64,000 nt of DNA from Nyssa sinensis (GCA_008638375.1 CM018035.1:9141577-9205576); one strand, 5' to 3'. Shown: positions 1 to 12,164, counted from the stretch's first letter. Program-made: numbers and translations. Notes: generated by a model not told the origin, from the letters alone.

Positions 1-149
1 TCAGGGTATTCTCATATGTCTATTATACAGAGCAGCCACAAGCTTTCGGAGCATTCTTATTTATATATCATTCAGAACCGATAAACTCGGTCATACAGTG
101 CAGATGAAGCATTCAGGATATTCTCATGTACATCTTCCAGACCTCCTGT

Positions 150-575
150 TCTGGACAATATTTATTCAACACTGCATGTATGGTTTCCTTAACAACCATT
201 AAGCGGGGAATAAGGAAACAGCCTTCAACACGGAAACTACTATCTATGATTATCTCCATCTACGATTCAATGCTCCACAAGGTAACTGCAAATCTCCGAT
301 GATCAAATCCCTATATTCGTGGCGGCAAAACCTAATCAAATTAGGAGAACCACGGTTTATATATTAAACCCTAGAGGTACGCTTTATTTTTCTTATGCTC
401 ATTCTTTGGCTTTCAATACAGTCTTTCAATTCCCTTACTTACTTAAGCATCGGAGCGGCTACTGCCGGAGCCAATCCGGTGGTCCTCTGATCATCTTTTT
501 GAGTGTTCTACAGGTCACGGAGCCCCCACGTGTTGCGAGTCAAAAAGTGCATCATCAATTGTGCAAATGCTAAAT
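150..575 (+). mobile_element. Degenerate LTR remnant (copy A)
   Basis: This stretch matches the reverse complement of 56735-57240 over several blocks. Shared blocks include a TATA-like stretch followed by AACCCTAGAGGTACGCTTTA, then ACTTAAGCATCGGAGCGGCT, a CCGGAGCC..CCGGTGGTCCTCTGATC block, and an AAAAAGTGCATCATCAATT end. A promoter-like start followed by a GC-rich motif of the form CTTAAGCATCGGAG is typical of plant Gypsy-type LTRs. No internal retroelement domain is visible next to it, so it looks like an old solo LTR or fragment. The left boundary is uncertain and may lie outside the window. Confidence 0.55.
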
Positions 576-762
576 TCTATGTGTGTAATTGGTAGGATTT
601 TGAAGAAATCAGGTCTTCAGCTTCACCAAGTATAAATACACATTTCCTTGTTAATCAAAATTTCTAATGCTACTTCTGATTGGCACATTTCTTATTTTTC
701 TTCTGACTTTTTTTCTCTCTTTTCTGGTTTCGTGATGACATTGACAATAATCAGTTTTGCAG

Positions 763-918
763 TGTAGTGAAATCAGAAAGACAAATAGCAACCTAGTTGT
801 GATTGGGAAAACTGCTGTCAATAATGATAAAGAAGACTTTGACAATGATGTTGATGATGATGATGCTGACAATGCAGAGGAGTCTGAAGGTGATGAGTTT
901 GAGCAAGAAACTGTTTGA
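763..918 (+). CDS. Candidate 3'-terminal exon of an acidic-tailed protein
   Basis: A good splice acceptor (pyrimidine-rich stretch at 685-725, then TTTTGCAG ending at 762) opens a 52-codon frame ending in TGA at 916-918. The encoded tail starts CSEIRKTNSNLVVIGKTA and becomes strongly acidic, with runs such as DNDVDDDDADNAEESEGDEF, ending EQETV. Acidic tails of this kind occur in many nucleolar and chromatin proteins, but no family was recognised. The upstream exons are not visible: the preceding 600 bases hold an LTR remnant, so they would lie left of the window or do not exist. A low-complexity GAT-rich stretch could mimic this, so confidence is modest. Confidence 0.35.
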   Translation, partial: CSEIRKTNSNLVVIGKTAVNNDKEDFDNDVDDDDADNAEESEGDEFEQETV

Positions 919-3900
919 TTACGCCGAGCAATGCTGCTGCTGATTCTTTTTGTTTTGTTGCAAGAATCCATGAAAGTCAATTATCATACACCGTTCAGCG
1001 TAATATGCACGAGCTTCAATTTATATGGCTATTTGCACATTTATTTCAAATTGAATCAATTGATCGATAAGAGTTTTACCCCCTTTATTTGCATTTTGTT
1101 GTGCATGTTGTTTTGTACTAAGAATTTTTTTTGAGGGAGATTGGAGTAAATTTTCACATTTCTCTCATATGGCAGTGGGGAGGAAAGGAAAAGGAGCGAC
1201 AGATACAGGGGAAATCCATATTCTTTTCCTTGGAATATTTCCTGTTCTTCTAGTCTGCTGTCATAGCTCATTGCCTTGGACTTTTCACTAGTGGATTTTT
1301 TTCCCATGATGATAATTCAAGTTTCTTTAGAATATGGAATCTAATGCTTTGACAATTTGCCTATCATTCTTCTAGTATCTGTATAGATTTGGCCAACTCC
1401 ATTAGTTGATGGATCATGTATCAGGGATCATTTTGTCTTCTAAGTTGGGACCGAAATGCTTCAAGACACTTTGGAATTCTGGAAAAGAATTTTTTCATGG
1501 CTAAAATATTCCTTTTGTTCTTGGGGCAGCTGCCACTCTTGTTAACCTTTATTTTATTTTATTTTTTAATAGCCATCCCCACATAGTCCTTGGGGGCACC
1601 TGTGAAATTTTGAAAAATATGAAGTTGATATAATATTTTAAAATTTTAGAATTATTTTTAAAAATTTGTCCACCACTAGATAGTTTTAAATTTGCCCCTA
1701 CCAAGTTTGTTTTACAAAATTTTAAGTTAGTCATATTATGGAGGGAAAGACACAAAGTGAAAGATGTTTTTTTTCTCTTTTCAGACATATTTTAGTTTAC
1801 GAAAAGTATTAAAATTATTATCTAGTTTAAGTCTTAACTCATTAACCCATAAAATTCTTAAACAATTTAGTGACAGAAATACCGTTGCAACCAAATCCCG
1901 TGAAAACAAAAACAAGCACAAAAAAAGTTTTGCAAAATTAAAAAATTTAATAACTTGATATTTATAAATTTATTTTTAATAAAATTTATATCTTTGGACT
2001 TTAAACAGTGGAATCTATAAAACAAGATTCATATTGAACATGAAATTTTGAAGAAAAAAATAGCTCCAAAATTGTAACATTCCGTCTTAGCAAAAGTATA
2101 AAATTTACAATTTTTAGGTAAAAAGTGTAAAATTTATATTTTCATAGAAATTGAGAAAAAATCTCAATATTTATTAGTTTTTATTGAGCCACATGTTGGA
2201 TGGTTAAAAAAGACTTTAAAGATAGTAGAAATTTGTCCAAAAAAATAGTGTTTAGAGCACGATAATTAGAAATTTATTAATTGTGAAAGTGTAAAAATTT
2301 ACATATTTTCAAACTGTAAAATTATACACTTTCATAAAAATTTAAAAATATGTTAGAACCAATAAATTTGATACAAAATTACCCCAATCACACTTAAGGA
2401 GCCGTTGGAAACACTTGTCATCATTCTCACAATCCCAACTTGACAAGTCTACACAAGACTAAATCTATACTTCTGAGACTTTAGTCTTTGAGAAGTCCAA
2501 TGATTTAGTCAATGAACATAGTCTGGGACTGATTCCAAAACACTGCAATTTAAATGTTGCATTCATATAAAAATGCCACCCGTCAAGTATGAGATGGAAG
2601 TGTATGGAAGTGTGGAATGGCAGCTATCTCAAGATCTGGTTTTGTGGTTGAATGGAAACAAATGAGATTGTGAGAGGCGGTGAATTGATACGAAAGAAGA
2701 AAGAAGAGAATAAGTATTTGTTTGTTTACGTTTTTAAAAATAATTTTTTTAATTTTAAAATATGAGATACGTATTTTAAAATAATTTTTTTTTAATTTTT
2801 TAAAATTTAGATTATCATATCCAAATGTATTTTTATAATTTTTAAAAAATTAATTAAAAAAAAATTTCAAAAAATTGTAGAATAAAAGAATAAATCAAAT
2901 ATAAGGACATTTTTGTCATTTTCTTACAAAATAAAAATGACAACACATCAAAATGCATAATATTTTTTTAAGTAAGGGAAAAAAGAAAAGAAGAGCACTT
3001 CTCCAATCTCTCCAATTGTGGAGAGATTTGGATAGAAAAAAAATATTTTTAATAAATTTTTTAAAATACCAAATAAGTATACCCTTAAATGTTTGTATTA
3101 AAAATTAAAATTTTTATAACCAAATAGATTTAATTATCAAATAATTTATACACTTTCTTTTCTTTTCTTTTCTTTTCTTTCCTACTAACTATTCAAACAA
3201 GAAATAGTTATTTTCTCCTCATTTTTTTCATAAATATTCAAAGAAGTTGAATATTAACACTTTCTTTTTCTTTCTTCTTTTTTCTCTTCTATTTTAAGTC
3301 ATTAATCTTTATTTTCTCTTCTCTCTTACTAATTATTCAAACAAGAAATAGTTATTTTCTCCTCATTTCTTTCATAAATATTCAAAGAAGTTGAATATTG
3401 ACACTATCTTTTTCTTTCTTCTCTTTTCTCTTCGATTTTAAGTCATTTATCTTCTAGAGACAGAGACTATTTTACCTTCTAAAATCACACTAACCTCTTT
3501 GTCCAAATACAAAAAAAAAAAAAAAAAAATCCCATAATTTTTACTAACATTTTTGTTAAAATTATTTAACTACAGACTAATTACACTAGCCTCTAATGTG
3601 ATATATAATAATTATGAAAACATCACTCGTGCTATCTAAAAAAATCGGTGTAATATGTAATACTATTTTAATTATATAAAAAATTTATAATATAACAAGA
3701 TATTTTAGTTATATAAAACAATGTATAATAAATCAAGATATTTTAATTATTTAAAAATATATAATTTGAGTTACTCTCTCAGGGCACTCCCAATTTTGCC
3801 CATCAATCCCCTCTTTAAACACCGAATTCATCCCCTTTCACTTGGAGTGGGCCCCACCAAAAAGGCACCAAAGTAATGTCTCATTATTCCCTTTTGAGAT

Positions 3901-4724
3901 CCTACTCATTGCATTCTTTAAATATGCGCACTACTAATGTATTTGATTTTGTTCTCCCAATTCCAAATCTCACCGTTTTCAAATTGCTTTCTCTTTTTAA
4001 GATTAGCAGTCCAATATGATAGCATACGATTGTTTATTTTAATTTTTTATTATTATTATAATCATTATATTATATAGTCCATATTTTCAGGCACAGTTTA
4101 GGCACTAAGGAAGCCCCTTCGAAGTTTAGGCAATCGGCAGTTGTCCAAAGCAAAGAATTTGGCTCCTCAGATGAAAATAATCTGGTCCAACTCCAACCTT
4201 TATTGACCTGCAAATCAAGTAAACAAAATTCATTATTATTAATTAGGTCATAATATTTGACCCAAACAAAAAAAATTAACGTGTTTCAAAAATTCAGTAA
4301 CCTAAGCCGTCGAAGTCTGAATGTGTCTATTACTGGAATTTGACACGAGAACCTTCGTGCTAATGACGCAAGAATAACGGCCGCCTGCAACGCAAACGCA
4401 GATTCGACAAAGGAAACAAATAACGACACACGGCAATAACGGCGGTTAACGGAACCCTAAGTAGTTTCACAAACTGGACATTTCAACGAGGGAAGAAGAG
4501 CCTCAAATCCTAGGAACGGAGAAAACATCCACTGACTGCATGAAAAATTTGAATTCAATTGCATAAACCACTGCAAAACCGGATCAAAGGCGTCCTCAAT
4601 CAACAATTTAAGGTCCAATCACATGATTTCGTAGTTTTTTTTTTTCCTAATTTTTTCCTTGTGTTCTATTGTTCAAAAGTCTGTATATTCGTATATCGGT
4701 TTCTCAAAATTAGGGCTTCTTAAG
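919..4724. other. AT-rich intergenic region
   Basis: No gene was recognised. The sequence is AT-rich with scattered poly-A/T tracts (for example 3511-3529). It contains one tandem duplication, listed separately. The open frames at 931-1134, 1056-1307, 1549-1788 and 1764-1958 have low-complexity translations and no recognisable domain. Confidence 0.6.
3160..3447. repeat. Tandem duplication, ~144-bp unit x2
   Basis: Two adjacent copies share ATTCAAACAAGAAATAGTTA, then TTTTCTCCTCATTT and TTCAAAGAAGTTGAATATT, then a C/T-rich stretch ending TTTTAAGTCATT. The shared block starts at 3191 in the first copy and 3335 in the second, a period of 144. Very few differences separate the copies, so the duplication is fairly recent. 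Confidence 0.75.
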
Positions 4725-5430
4725 TCATTGCCAGTTTGGAAAAAGGTGCAAATAGCTAGGACGTCCTTGTTCACGAGGATAGGACGTCACTTTCCCGCCG
4801 TTATACTGAACGCCGACGGGAACTCCAAACGCCGACGAGTAATCCCGGCCAGGGCACCGGTAGGCCGCTGTAGCCGCCGCGTGCCGATACGGGAAACAGA
4901 AACCCGCAGTTGCATACGATTTGGATGCGGAGTAATCGACGCTGGAAACAGCTGACACAGGAGGGGAGATTTTTTTGAGAGATTTGAGCGGAAAGAGTAT
5001 AGCTCTGATCTTCATCTCCTGATGCCTGGACGATGAGAAACGATCGTATTCTTCGATGATATTAGCCAGGTCCTCATCACCAGTGATGGAAATCAACATG
5101 TCTAGATCTTCACTCGGCAACTTACACTTTAAAATCATCGATGATCCGCACAACTCTCCAATCTTCACCATCAACTCTGTAACAATCCCCACTCAGTTTA
5201 ATTCCTCCGAAATTTCAAACGAGTTTAAAAAAATTCAAGGAAAATCAAAGGAAAAAAAGAAAAACGAACTAACCTGCGAATGTAATCGACCGATCAACAG
5301 CGAGAATTCTGGTGCATCCGCCGACGTAGCGTAGCTTGCCGTCAGTCGGACGAGGAAGAATTTTACCGCCGTAACTGGAGAGAAATTTGATCATGTTGCT
5401 CCTGCTCTTTGAATTCGAGATTCGAGTCAT
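4725..5430 (-). CDS. PB1-domain (octicosapeptide/Phox/Bem1p) protein, 202 aa
   Basis: Two coding exons on the minus strand: 5274-5430 (157 nt) and 4725-5176 (452 nt), joined across a GT-AG intron (CAG|GTTAG; GTTACAG|AG). Together they make 203 codons including the stop. Residues about 13-100 form a PB1 domain: it opens MIKFLSSYGGKILPRPTDGK, continues KLRYVGGCTRIL, and has the acidic OPCA-like motif ITGDEDLANIIEEYD at 83-97. PB1 domains mediate protein-protein pairing through a basic and an acidic face. The remaining ~100 residues are low in known motifs and end in YLHLFPNWQ. The length matches the short plant PB1 proteins of about 200 aa that lack a kinase or transcription-factor domain. The start is the first ATG of exon 1, 118 bp downstream of a TATA box. 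Cellular role unknown. Confidence 0.88.
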
Positions 5431-5547
5431 GCTTTGCGAGGAAAAGAAACAGAGTAGAGAGAGGGAAGAGGAGGGAGACTAGGGAGAGAAGCTGGCTTTT
5501 CGAATGGAGGGGAAGCTTCAAGACCTGAATCGGTTGTTATGATGGTG

Positions 5548-5555
5548 TATTTATA
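5548..5555 (-). promoter_or_regulatory. TATA box of the PB1 gene
   Basis: TATAAATA on the minus strand, about 118 bp upstream of the predicted ATG at 5430. No other TATA-like motif was seen in the ~130 bp upstream of this start. Confidence 0.55.
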
Positions 5556-5859
5556 GAGAGGTGGTGGGAATGGAAGCAGAGTCCTCAGGGGATTGGCTGA
5601 CGTAATTGCGAGTTGGACACGGAAAGCTTAAGAATATTGGGTAGCGGGTAACCTCTTCGAAACAAAGCAAGAAACCACCGTGGCCCATTCTCTTCTTTAT
5701 TCGGATATTCTCTTTATTGTTGTAACTAATAAATTAATAATACAAAATCATAGTTAATAGATACAAGACAAAAATCTATATTATATAATATAATTTTCCT
5801 AAAAGTTTTTTGGAAAAAGTTAATACAAAATAAAATGCAGCAAAAATTTAGTTCAAAAT

Positions 5860-5860
5860 A

Positions 5861-5905
<45 letters not shown>
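5860..5905. repeat. Compound (TG)n(TA)n microsatellite
   Basis: About 9 TG units pass directly into about 14 TA units. Compound TG/TA tracts recur across the window (16367-16416, 18599-18646, 19047-19094). Confidence 0.95.
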
Positions 5906-5908
<3 letters not shown>

Positions 5909-6353
5909 ATGTTTAGTAAATATTGAAAAAAATAATGACTTCTGTCTTAAGTACTGTTTAATAAAACTTTTAAAAAATTATTTTACTAAATAAAAAATAA
6001 GTTTTACAAATTTTACTTTTTTCCTTAAAAGCAGAAGAAAAAAAAACAATTTATAACTATCTCTTTAAAGTTATTTTAATTTTAATACTTAAACATACAT
6101 ACCCACATGAATGCGCGTGTGCAGATAGATATATGTGTGTGTGTTTGTGTTTATGCATATATAAACTTTTTGCTCGTATAAATATTTTATATGAACATAT
6201 TAATTAGGTATAATAAGTACACACAAACGAATTTATAAGTACATAACAATAAAATATTTTTTTAACTTAAATTAAACACTAATTTTCATTTTTGATAATT
6301 TATAAAAAAGAGTAACAAATTTCTTTAAATAGTATTATCAAATGGTACTTTAT

Positions 6354-7004
6354 AATGGGTGCAATTTGGGTGAGTTAATCTGAATTCAACTCGAGTTTGG
6401 ACCGATTTTTTTAAAGTTTGAGTTTTATTTTTTATATTTTAGGTTGGATTTGAGCAAAAGAACTCAAGCTCAATCTAAATTAGGACTGGATTTGGGTTGA
6501 GACTTTGAAAATTTGAGCCTAACTTAAACCCGAATTTAATATTTTATATATTATATTTTTTATACTTTATTTATCTACCATTAGATTATACAAAAATTGC
6601 TATTTATATTTTTATAATTTCAACAACTTGTTAACCTTTAACATTTTTTTAAAATTAAATTATTTGAATGAATTATTTTAATAGTTGCTAGTTTCTTTTA
6701 AAAGGAGAAATTGAGACAAATTATTAAAACTTTTAGTGTATAATAAAAAAAAAAAAAAGGAAAAACTAATAGCAATTTATTAAAGAAATCGTAAATAAAA
6801 TTTAAAATTTTGAATTAATAATCGGATTCGGGTTTGGGCGGGGCTCGGGTTGAACTCAATATGAATGAATCTTAATTCGGGTCGGAGTCGGGGTCGAAGT
6901 CGGTTGTTCGGGTTCATGATCGAATTTGGGTTAACTATTTTAAAACTTGAGTTAAATTTGAACATAACTTAACCTAAATCTAACCCTCCTGACTTGCGTC
7001 CCTA
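6354..7004 (+). mobile_element. hAT-like MITE, family M1 copy 1
   Basis: The element is 651 bp and flanked by a perfect 8-bp duplication TACTTTAT (6346-6353 and 7005-7012). The ends are imperfect inverted repeats: GGGTGCAATTTGGG on the left and, reverse complemented, TAGGGACGCAAGT on the right. An 8-bp target duplication and a TAGGG-like end fit hAT elements. It has no coding capacity. Copies of the same family lie at 32394-32996 (same orientation) and 58309-58858 (opposite). Near both ends the sequence is rich in short GGGTT/GAGTTT/AACTC-type words. Confidence 0.75.
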
Positions 7005-7012
7005 TACTTTAT

Positions 7013-7879
7013 TGTTAATTATAGTTGTTCAAGTTATATTTTGGATGTCCGGCCAAATTAAAACTATGAATAAATAATTTTATCTTTTTAGGACAGTATT
7101 TAAACATAACTAAGAGATATGTTTGGATCAATTTTTAAATTGCACTCTTTATTTCTAGGGAAATGAGTTGGAAAGAAAGGGACATTTCTAGGGAAGGAGT
7201 TGGAAAAAAGAAAAAAAGGAGAGAGAGTTCTAACACTTATTTGACTCATTTTATAATTTATCCAAAAATAAACGAAAACAAAAAAAGAGAAGATATCTTT
7301 TTAATGATATTATTTTTATAATACCAATAAGACTCTTAAAATTGTAGAGGTAAAATAAGATAATCACCTTTGTCTTAAGATATAATAGTAAATTAATGTC
7401 AAACTCTTTCTTCTTCTTCTTCTTCTTCTTCTTCTTTTCATTTATCATTCTCAAACAAGATGTAAGAATTTCATTACCATTTTCCTACATTAGTTATTTA
7501 AACATGAAAGAATGATTACTCTCTTCTCCCATTTTTCTTATAACTAATATTCTCCTCTATTTTTTTCTCCATTCGATTTATCCAAATGAACTGTTAATGT
7601 ATTTTAAGCCGCTTAATTATACTTAATTAATTTAGAAATTGTTTAAAATATAATCTCAAATTATATTTATTGGTCATAACTTTTTTTTGAAGTGCGATTT
7701 ATGTTAAATTGGTAAATTTATTTATTAATTTGATAATGTCTATTGTAAATACTTTAATTTGACAGTTGTTTAGCAACCGTTCAACCAAACAAAAATTTAA
7801 GTGCGATTTGAGAAAGTACAATTTGATTTAAGTTTTAAGTATTTGGATGAAAATATTTGAAATGAACTTAAATGGTTAT
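7013..7879. other. AT-rich intergenic spacer
   Basis: No gene seen. It includes a (TTC)n microsatellite at about 7408-7437. The lysine-rich frame on the minus strand at 7251-7454 is the translation of that repeat and is not a gene. Confidence 0.6.
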
Positions 7880-8975
7880 TGAAAATTTGGAGGCCCAACT
7901 CCCAATTAGCTCATCCTTAAAATTCAAGTGTTAAGGAGAGGTAGAGAAGGCCCTTATATATTGCGCAGGTGGGCTGTGGATAGGCGATGTGGGATCGTAG
8001 CTGAGGACAATCCAACACACCTCCTTGACCTCAGCGGCCTACAAGACTGGTTGCGGCAACGTTCAACAGAATTGGCTGTTGGGATTGGTTGAGGCAGAAG
8101 CCCAACTTGGCTCTGATATCATATTGAAATTTTTGGAGGCCCAACTCCCAATTAGCTCATCCTTAAAACCCAGGTGTTAAGAAGAGGTAGAGAGGGCTCT
8201 TATATATTGCGCAGGTGGGTTGTGGATAGGCGATGTGGGATCGTAGCTGAGGACAATCCAACACACCCCCTTGACTTCAGCGGCCTATAAGACTAGTTGC
8301 GCCAACGTCCAACAGAACTGGCTGTTAGGATAGGCTGAGGTAGAAGCCCAATCTGGCTCTGATACCATATTGAGATTTGGAGGCCCAACTCCCAATTAGC
8401 TCATCCTTAAAACACAGGTGTTAAGGAGAGGTAGAGAGGGCTCTTATATATTGCGCAGGTGGGTTGTGGATAGGCGATGTGGGATCGTAGCTGAGGACAA
8501 TCCAACACACCCCCTTGACTTCAGGGGCCTACAAGACTGGTTGCGGCAACGTCCAACAGAACTGGCTGTTGGGATAGGCTGAGGTAGAAGCCCAACCTGG
8601 CTCTGATACCATATTGAAATTTGGAGGCCCAACTCCCAATTAACTCATCCTTAAAACTCAGGTGTTAAGAAGAGATAGAGATGGCCTTTATATACAGACC
8701 AAAGGAGCTAGAGACGAGCGATGTGGGTCACTCCAACACGCTTCCTGGATTACATCGCGTGTCTCAGCGAATCCCAGATGGGTGCGCCCCGACTTCTCTA
8801 GCCCAAAATTAGGCTCTGGCCTGACTCTGATACCATATTGAAATTTAGAGGCCTAACTCCCAATTAGCTCATCCTTAAAACCCAGGTATTAAGGAGAGTT
8901 AGAGAGGGCCCTTATATATTGCGCAGGTGGGCTGTGTATAGGCGATGTGAGATCGTAGTTGAGGACAATCCAACA
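7880..8975 (-). mobile_element. Tandem multi-LTR TRIM retrotransposon array (5 LTRs, 4 internal segments)
   Basis: Read on the minus strand, five short LTRs alternate with four ~86-110-bp internal segments. LTRs lie at 8839-8975, 8615-8738, 8371-8507, 8125-8263 and 7880-8017. Each begins TGTTGGA and ends near TTTCA. Most carry a TATATAAG-type promoter. Immediately after each internal LTR end is TGGTATCAGAG(C), the binding site for initiator-Met tRNA. Before each following LTR is a purine-rich tract such as AAGGGGG. These are the three hallmarks of an LTR retrotransposon, here with almost no internal region, as in TRIMs. LTR 8615-8738 has a different 5' half (TGTTGGAGTGACCC) joined to the shared 3' half, so two subfamilies are mixed. 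Flanks are ATGGT and ATGAT, an imperfect possible target duplication. Confidence 0.82.
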
Positions 8976-9906
8976 ATGATATTGTATTATTTGGTTGAAC
9001 TATTAATAATATTAAATACGTTATATAAATAAAAAAATAATCATTTTCAAAATGAGAGTTTGAGAAAAAAGTTACTTTCGCTGCCACTTTTTCAAAACAA
9101 ATATTTAGACTTAAAAAATATTCAAATGAATATTTTATAAATATTAAAACAAATATTTAAATATAAAAAAAAAATTAATTTAAATTGCCAAACGCCCGAC
9201 TCATCCAAACATATCTTTACATGGATATGGTAGTGAAACGGCCCATTCAAGTTGGGATTAGTGGCCGATGAGGTGTAACTCCAGTGGGGCGCCACATTGC
9301 GGGTGCGCCGTGTTTCTGTAGAGTTTGCCTTGGCAGATGCGCCGTGTTTCACGGATCGGCCCAATGCGCGCTTTCCCAACCGATTCCTTTTCGTATTTTC
9401 CTTGGGGCCCACTCCCAGCCTACCGCGTTAACAGTAGTGGTAGGGTACAAAACATTGATTGTTGATTTAATTATCTATATTTTCGCATTTGATTCTCCTA
9501 TTTATGACATTTTTTTTAACTTTCTTTTTATTCCAATTTTGCTATTTAAATAATTTACTTAAGCAGCTAATTAACTAAGCAATTATGCTAACTTTTCCTT
9601 AATTTATTAATACTCTTTCGTCATAACTTCTCTCTCCTGTTTTATTCTATTCTTCCTTTCTTTTTTCCTTTTTTTCTGCTATAGTTTAATAAAAAAAAAG
9701 AAATGAAACATAATTTCAAATTAGGTACAATGATTTTTTTTTTTATTTGAATACATGTTTTAATTACAATTTATTGATAAGTCCATTTTTATGACAAAAA
9801 AAATATAAAAATTGATAGTTTCATTTTTATGACAAAAAAATATAAAAATGAAATGCAGAGTTTTATTTTTATCACAAAAAATAAAATCAAAAGGTCAATT
9901 TATAAT

Positions 9907-9951
9907 ATAAAATGGACCCACTATATGTGGGTCCTGTGGGTCCCATTTTAT
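9907..9951. repeat. GGACCCAC hairpin
   Basis: Arms ATAAAATGGACCCAC (9907-9921) and GTGGGTCCCATTTTAT (9936-9951) are inverted repeats differing by one base. A further GTGGGTCC lies in the loop. It may be a small foldback element. No function is implied. Confidence 0.7.
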
Positions 9952-10691
9952 GTCGCAAATGAATCTATTTATTTCAATTTGAAATGAAAAGAAACCATTT
10001 GCACTAAATAAAATCAATGGAGATCACCTATTTGAACAACATTCATAATTGGTTTCTTGTGAAATTTTCATTCAAGAAGCACTTGCTATAATTCACCAAA
10101 AACACAGGTCATTCTTAATTAAACTTGTTAATTTGAAATTAACTTGAAGAGAGGTGCTAATCTAATGTAGCCTTGAGAAGCCAAAAGTAAAGCAAATGAA
10201 ATCATGCTAAGTTGTCCCTGCAGTGGGTCCTAAATCACAAGTAAGAATGAAATCCCATACCTTTTATGCAAAATAAGATTATCAAAAAAGAAAAAGCAAA
10301 GAAAGTTGGCCTACCAAAATATAATGAGAGTACTAATCTTTTCAATACTATAGATTGTCAAATTGGTGGGTTCGGCACGGCATGACCTGTTGATTCAGTG
10401 TTAAAGTGAGTTGATTCAACGTAACATGCCGTGTTTAGTATTAAAAAATCATAGTCAAGTCCAGCTCTTATGAATGACAATGAGCTAAGATTTTTTGAAA
10501 AAGTTGTCCCATTTCCTAATGAGATTGAGTTTGAGAAGTATATAAATAAATTAGAGACAGATTTAAAAAAAAAAAGATATTGAAATTTCGACAAATTTGG
10601 ATAAAAAGATATTTAAACCCGTCTCATCCGATTATAGTATAATATTTCCTTAAATATCCCTTATGTATTTTAAAACGTCAAACCTACTCTC

Positions 10692-10693
<2 letters not shown>

Positions 10694-10729
<36 letters not shown>

Positions 10730-10773
10730 ATTATTTTTTCACAAATATATATATATATGTGAAAAAATAATAG
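10694..10773. repeat. (AT)n tract plus perfect 16-bp hairpin
   Basis: A long AT dinucleotide run (10694-10727) leads into CTATTATTTTTTCACA (10728-10743). After a TA-rich loop comes its exact reverse complement TGTGAAAAAATAATAG (10758-10773). Confidence 0.85.
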
Positions 10774-12058
10774 TAAAACATAATATTTTCTTTTATTTAT
10801 TATTAATTTTTAAATAATGTTTAAAAAAACATCTAACCTAATTTTTTTTTTAAAGTACACTTCAAGAATTCAAATAATCAAAAATCCAAAAATATGAAAT
10901 TTACAAAGCTGTTGCAGTTAGATTCATAATTTCTAGGATATTTCTTCTTCTTTTTTAATAATAACTTTAAATTATTGTACCTCGTGAATATATAAAAAAA
11001 AAAATATGGCAAGAGGCAACTCATATTTTTTATAAAAAAAATATCTAAAAAACTATGAGATAAAAATTCATTTTTTAACCTTTTTTGTTTTTGGAAGGAG
11101 ATCATTTAGTCCCTCTTGCCTTCGACTTGTTTATTAAAATTATTTCATTTAAAAAAATCTTTGCAATTTCAATGGCTGGTTAAAGTTTTCAATCTATCAC
11201 ATTAGCTGTTTGAATATTTTTTTTATATATTTTTGCATCTTTGAAAATGAAATGGATAAAATTTTTGAATTTTCAAATTATTTTATTTTTCTAATGAACG
11301 CGAGGTTTTAAAAATACAAGGATTTTTTTTATTATTTTGAAAAATGTGTCATTTTTTAGAAAAATTTCACAAAATAATTTTCAAAAATACCCTTTATGAT
11401 AAAAACCTAAAAATGAGAGAACAAGTTTTAGGTGACACATCACCTACACTTTTTTGAGATTTTAAAATTTAATAAATTAAAATATATAAATCTATTTTTA
11501 ATAAAATTTATATATTTCAACTCTAAAAGAATTGAGATTTATCAAATAAAATTTATATTACATATGAAATTCAAAAACAAAATCGTTATACAAAAAGTGA
11601 AATTTCATCATGTTAGAAACTAATGCCGAAAATGGTCCCTTTTTAACAAAATTAAGGGCACCATTCGCCAAAAAAAAAAATATGAAATCTATATATAATT
11701 CATATAAAATAGACAACCAAGTGTAAAGTTATAACAGTTTAAAATCAGATAATCCATGTTTTTCTCACCCTAAATTGCTCATTAATTATAAAGAAAAGAG
11801 AAATTTCTCTGTGTTTGGAACTTTTATTTTCTCTACATTTTCTTAGGAATTAGATAGAATCTATTAAAATCTTTGTTAGTGGCGGTGAGGACATTGTAGA
11901 AACAATTTTGAACAAATTTTTTTAAAAAGTACGGACGAAGTCACCATTTAATTACATTCAATTGTTCTTTCTAAAGTTTTAATTACATTCAAGTTGTTCT
12001 TAAAAAAAAAGAGTGAAATTCTTACAAAAAGCCATTGAAATTTCACTGTCCAATCAAA

Positions 12059-12102
12059 TAGTGAAATTTCATTGTCTAATAAATGACAATGAAATTTCAC
12101 TA
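12059..12102. repeat. Perfect 18-bp palindrome around CAATGAAATTTCAC
   Basis: Arms TAGTGAAATTTCATTGTC (12059-12076) and GACAATGAAATTTCACTA (12085-12102) are perfect inverted repeats with an 8-nt loop. The core word CAATGAAATTTCA(C) recurs in variants through 12034-12600, in part because of the tandem duplication next to it. Confidence 0.85.
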
Positions 12103-12164
12103 TTTCTTTGTAGGAACATGACATTTTAAAACAATGGACAATTTTAAAGTTATTGCTATAATTT

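Larger units (their letters stand above)
8976..12033. other. AT-rich intergenic region with hairpins
   Basis: No gene recognised. A GC-richer island at 9230-9430 has open frames on both strands (9122-9412 and 9284-9553) but no recognisable protein family. At 9783-9895 a ~40-bp unit containing TTTTTATGACAAAAAA is repeated about three times. Two palindromes are listed separately. Confidence 0.55.

Noticed and set aside
7880..8975. Regular repeat array resembling CRISPR
   Set aside because: Units are about 245 bp with LTR, primer-site and purine-tract features, and the DNA is plant nuclear. There are no 20-40-bp repeats with unique spacers.
9122..9553. GC-rich antisense frame pair
   Set aside because: No domain, signal or splice structure. 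Composition alone is not enough to call a gene.
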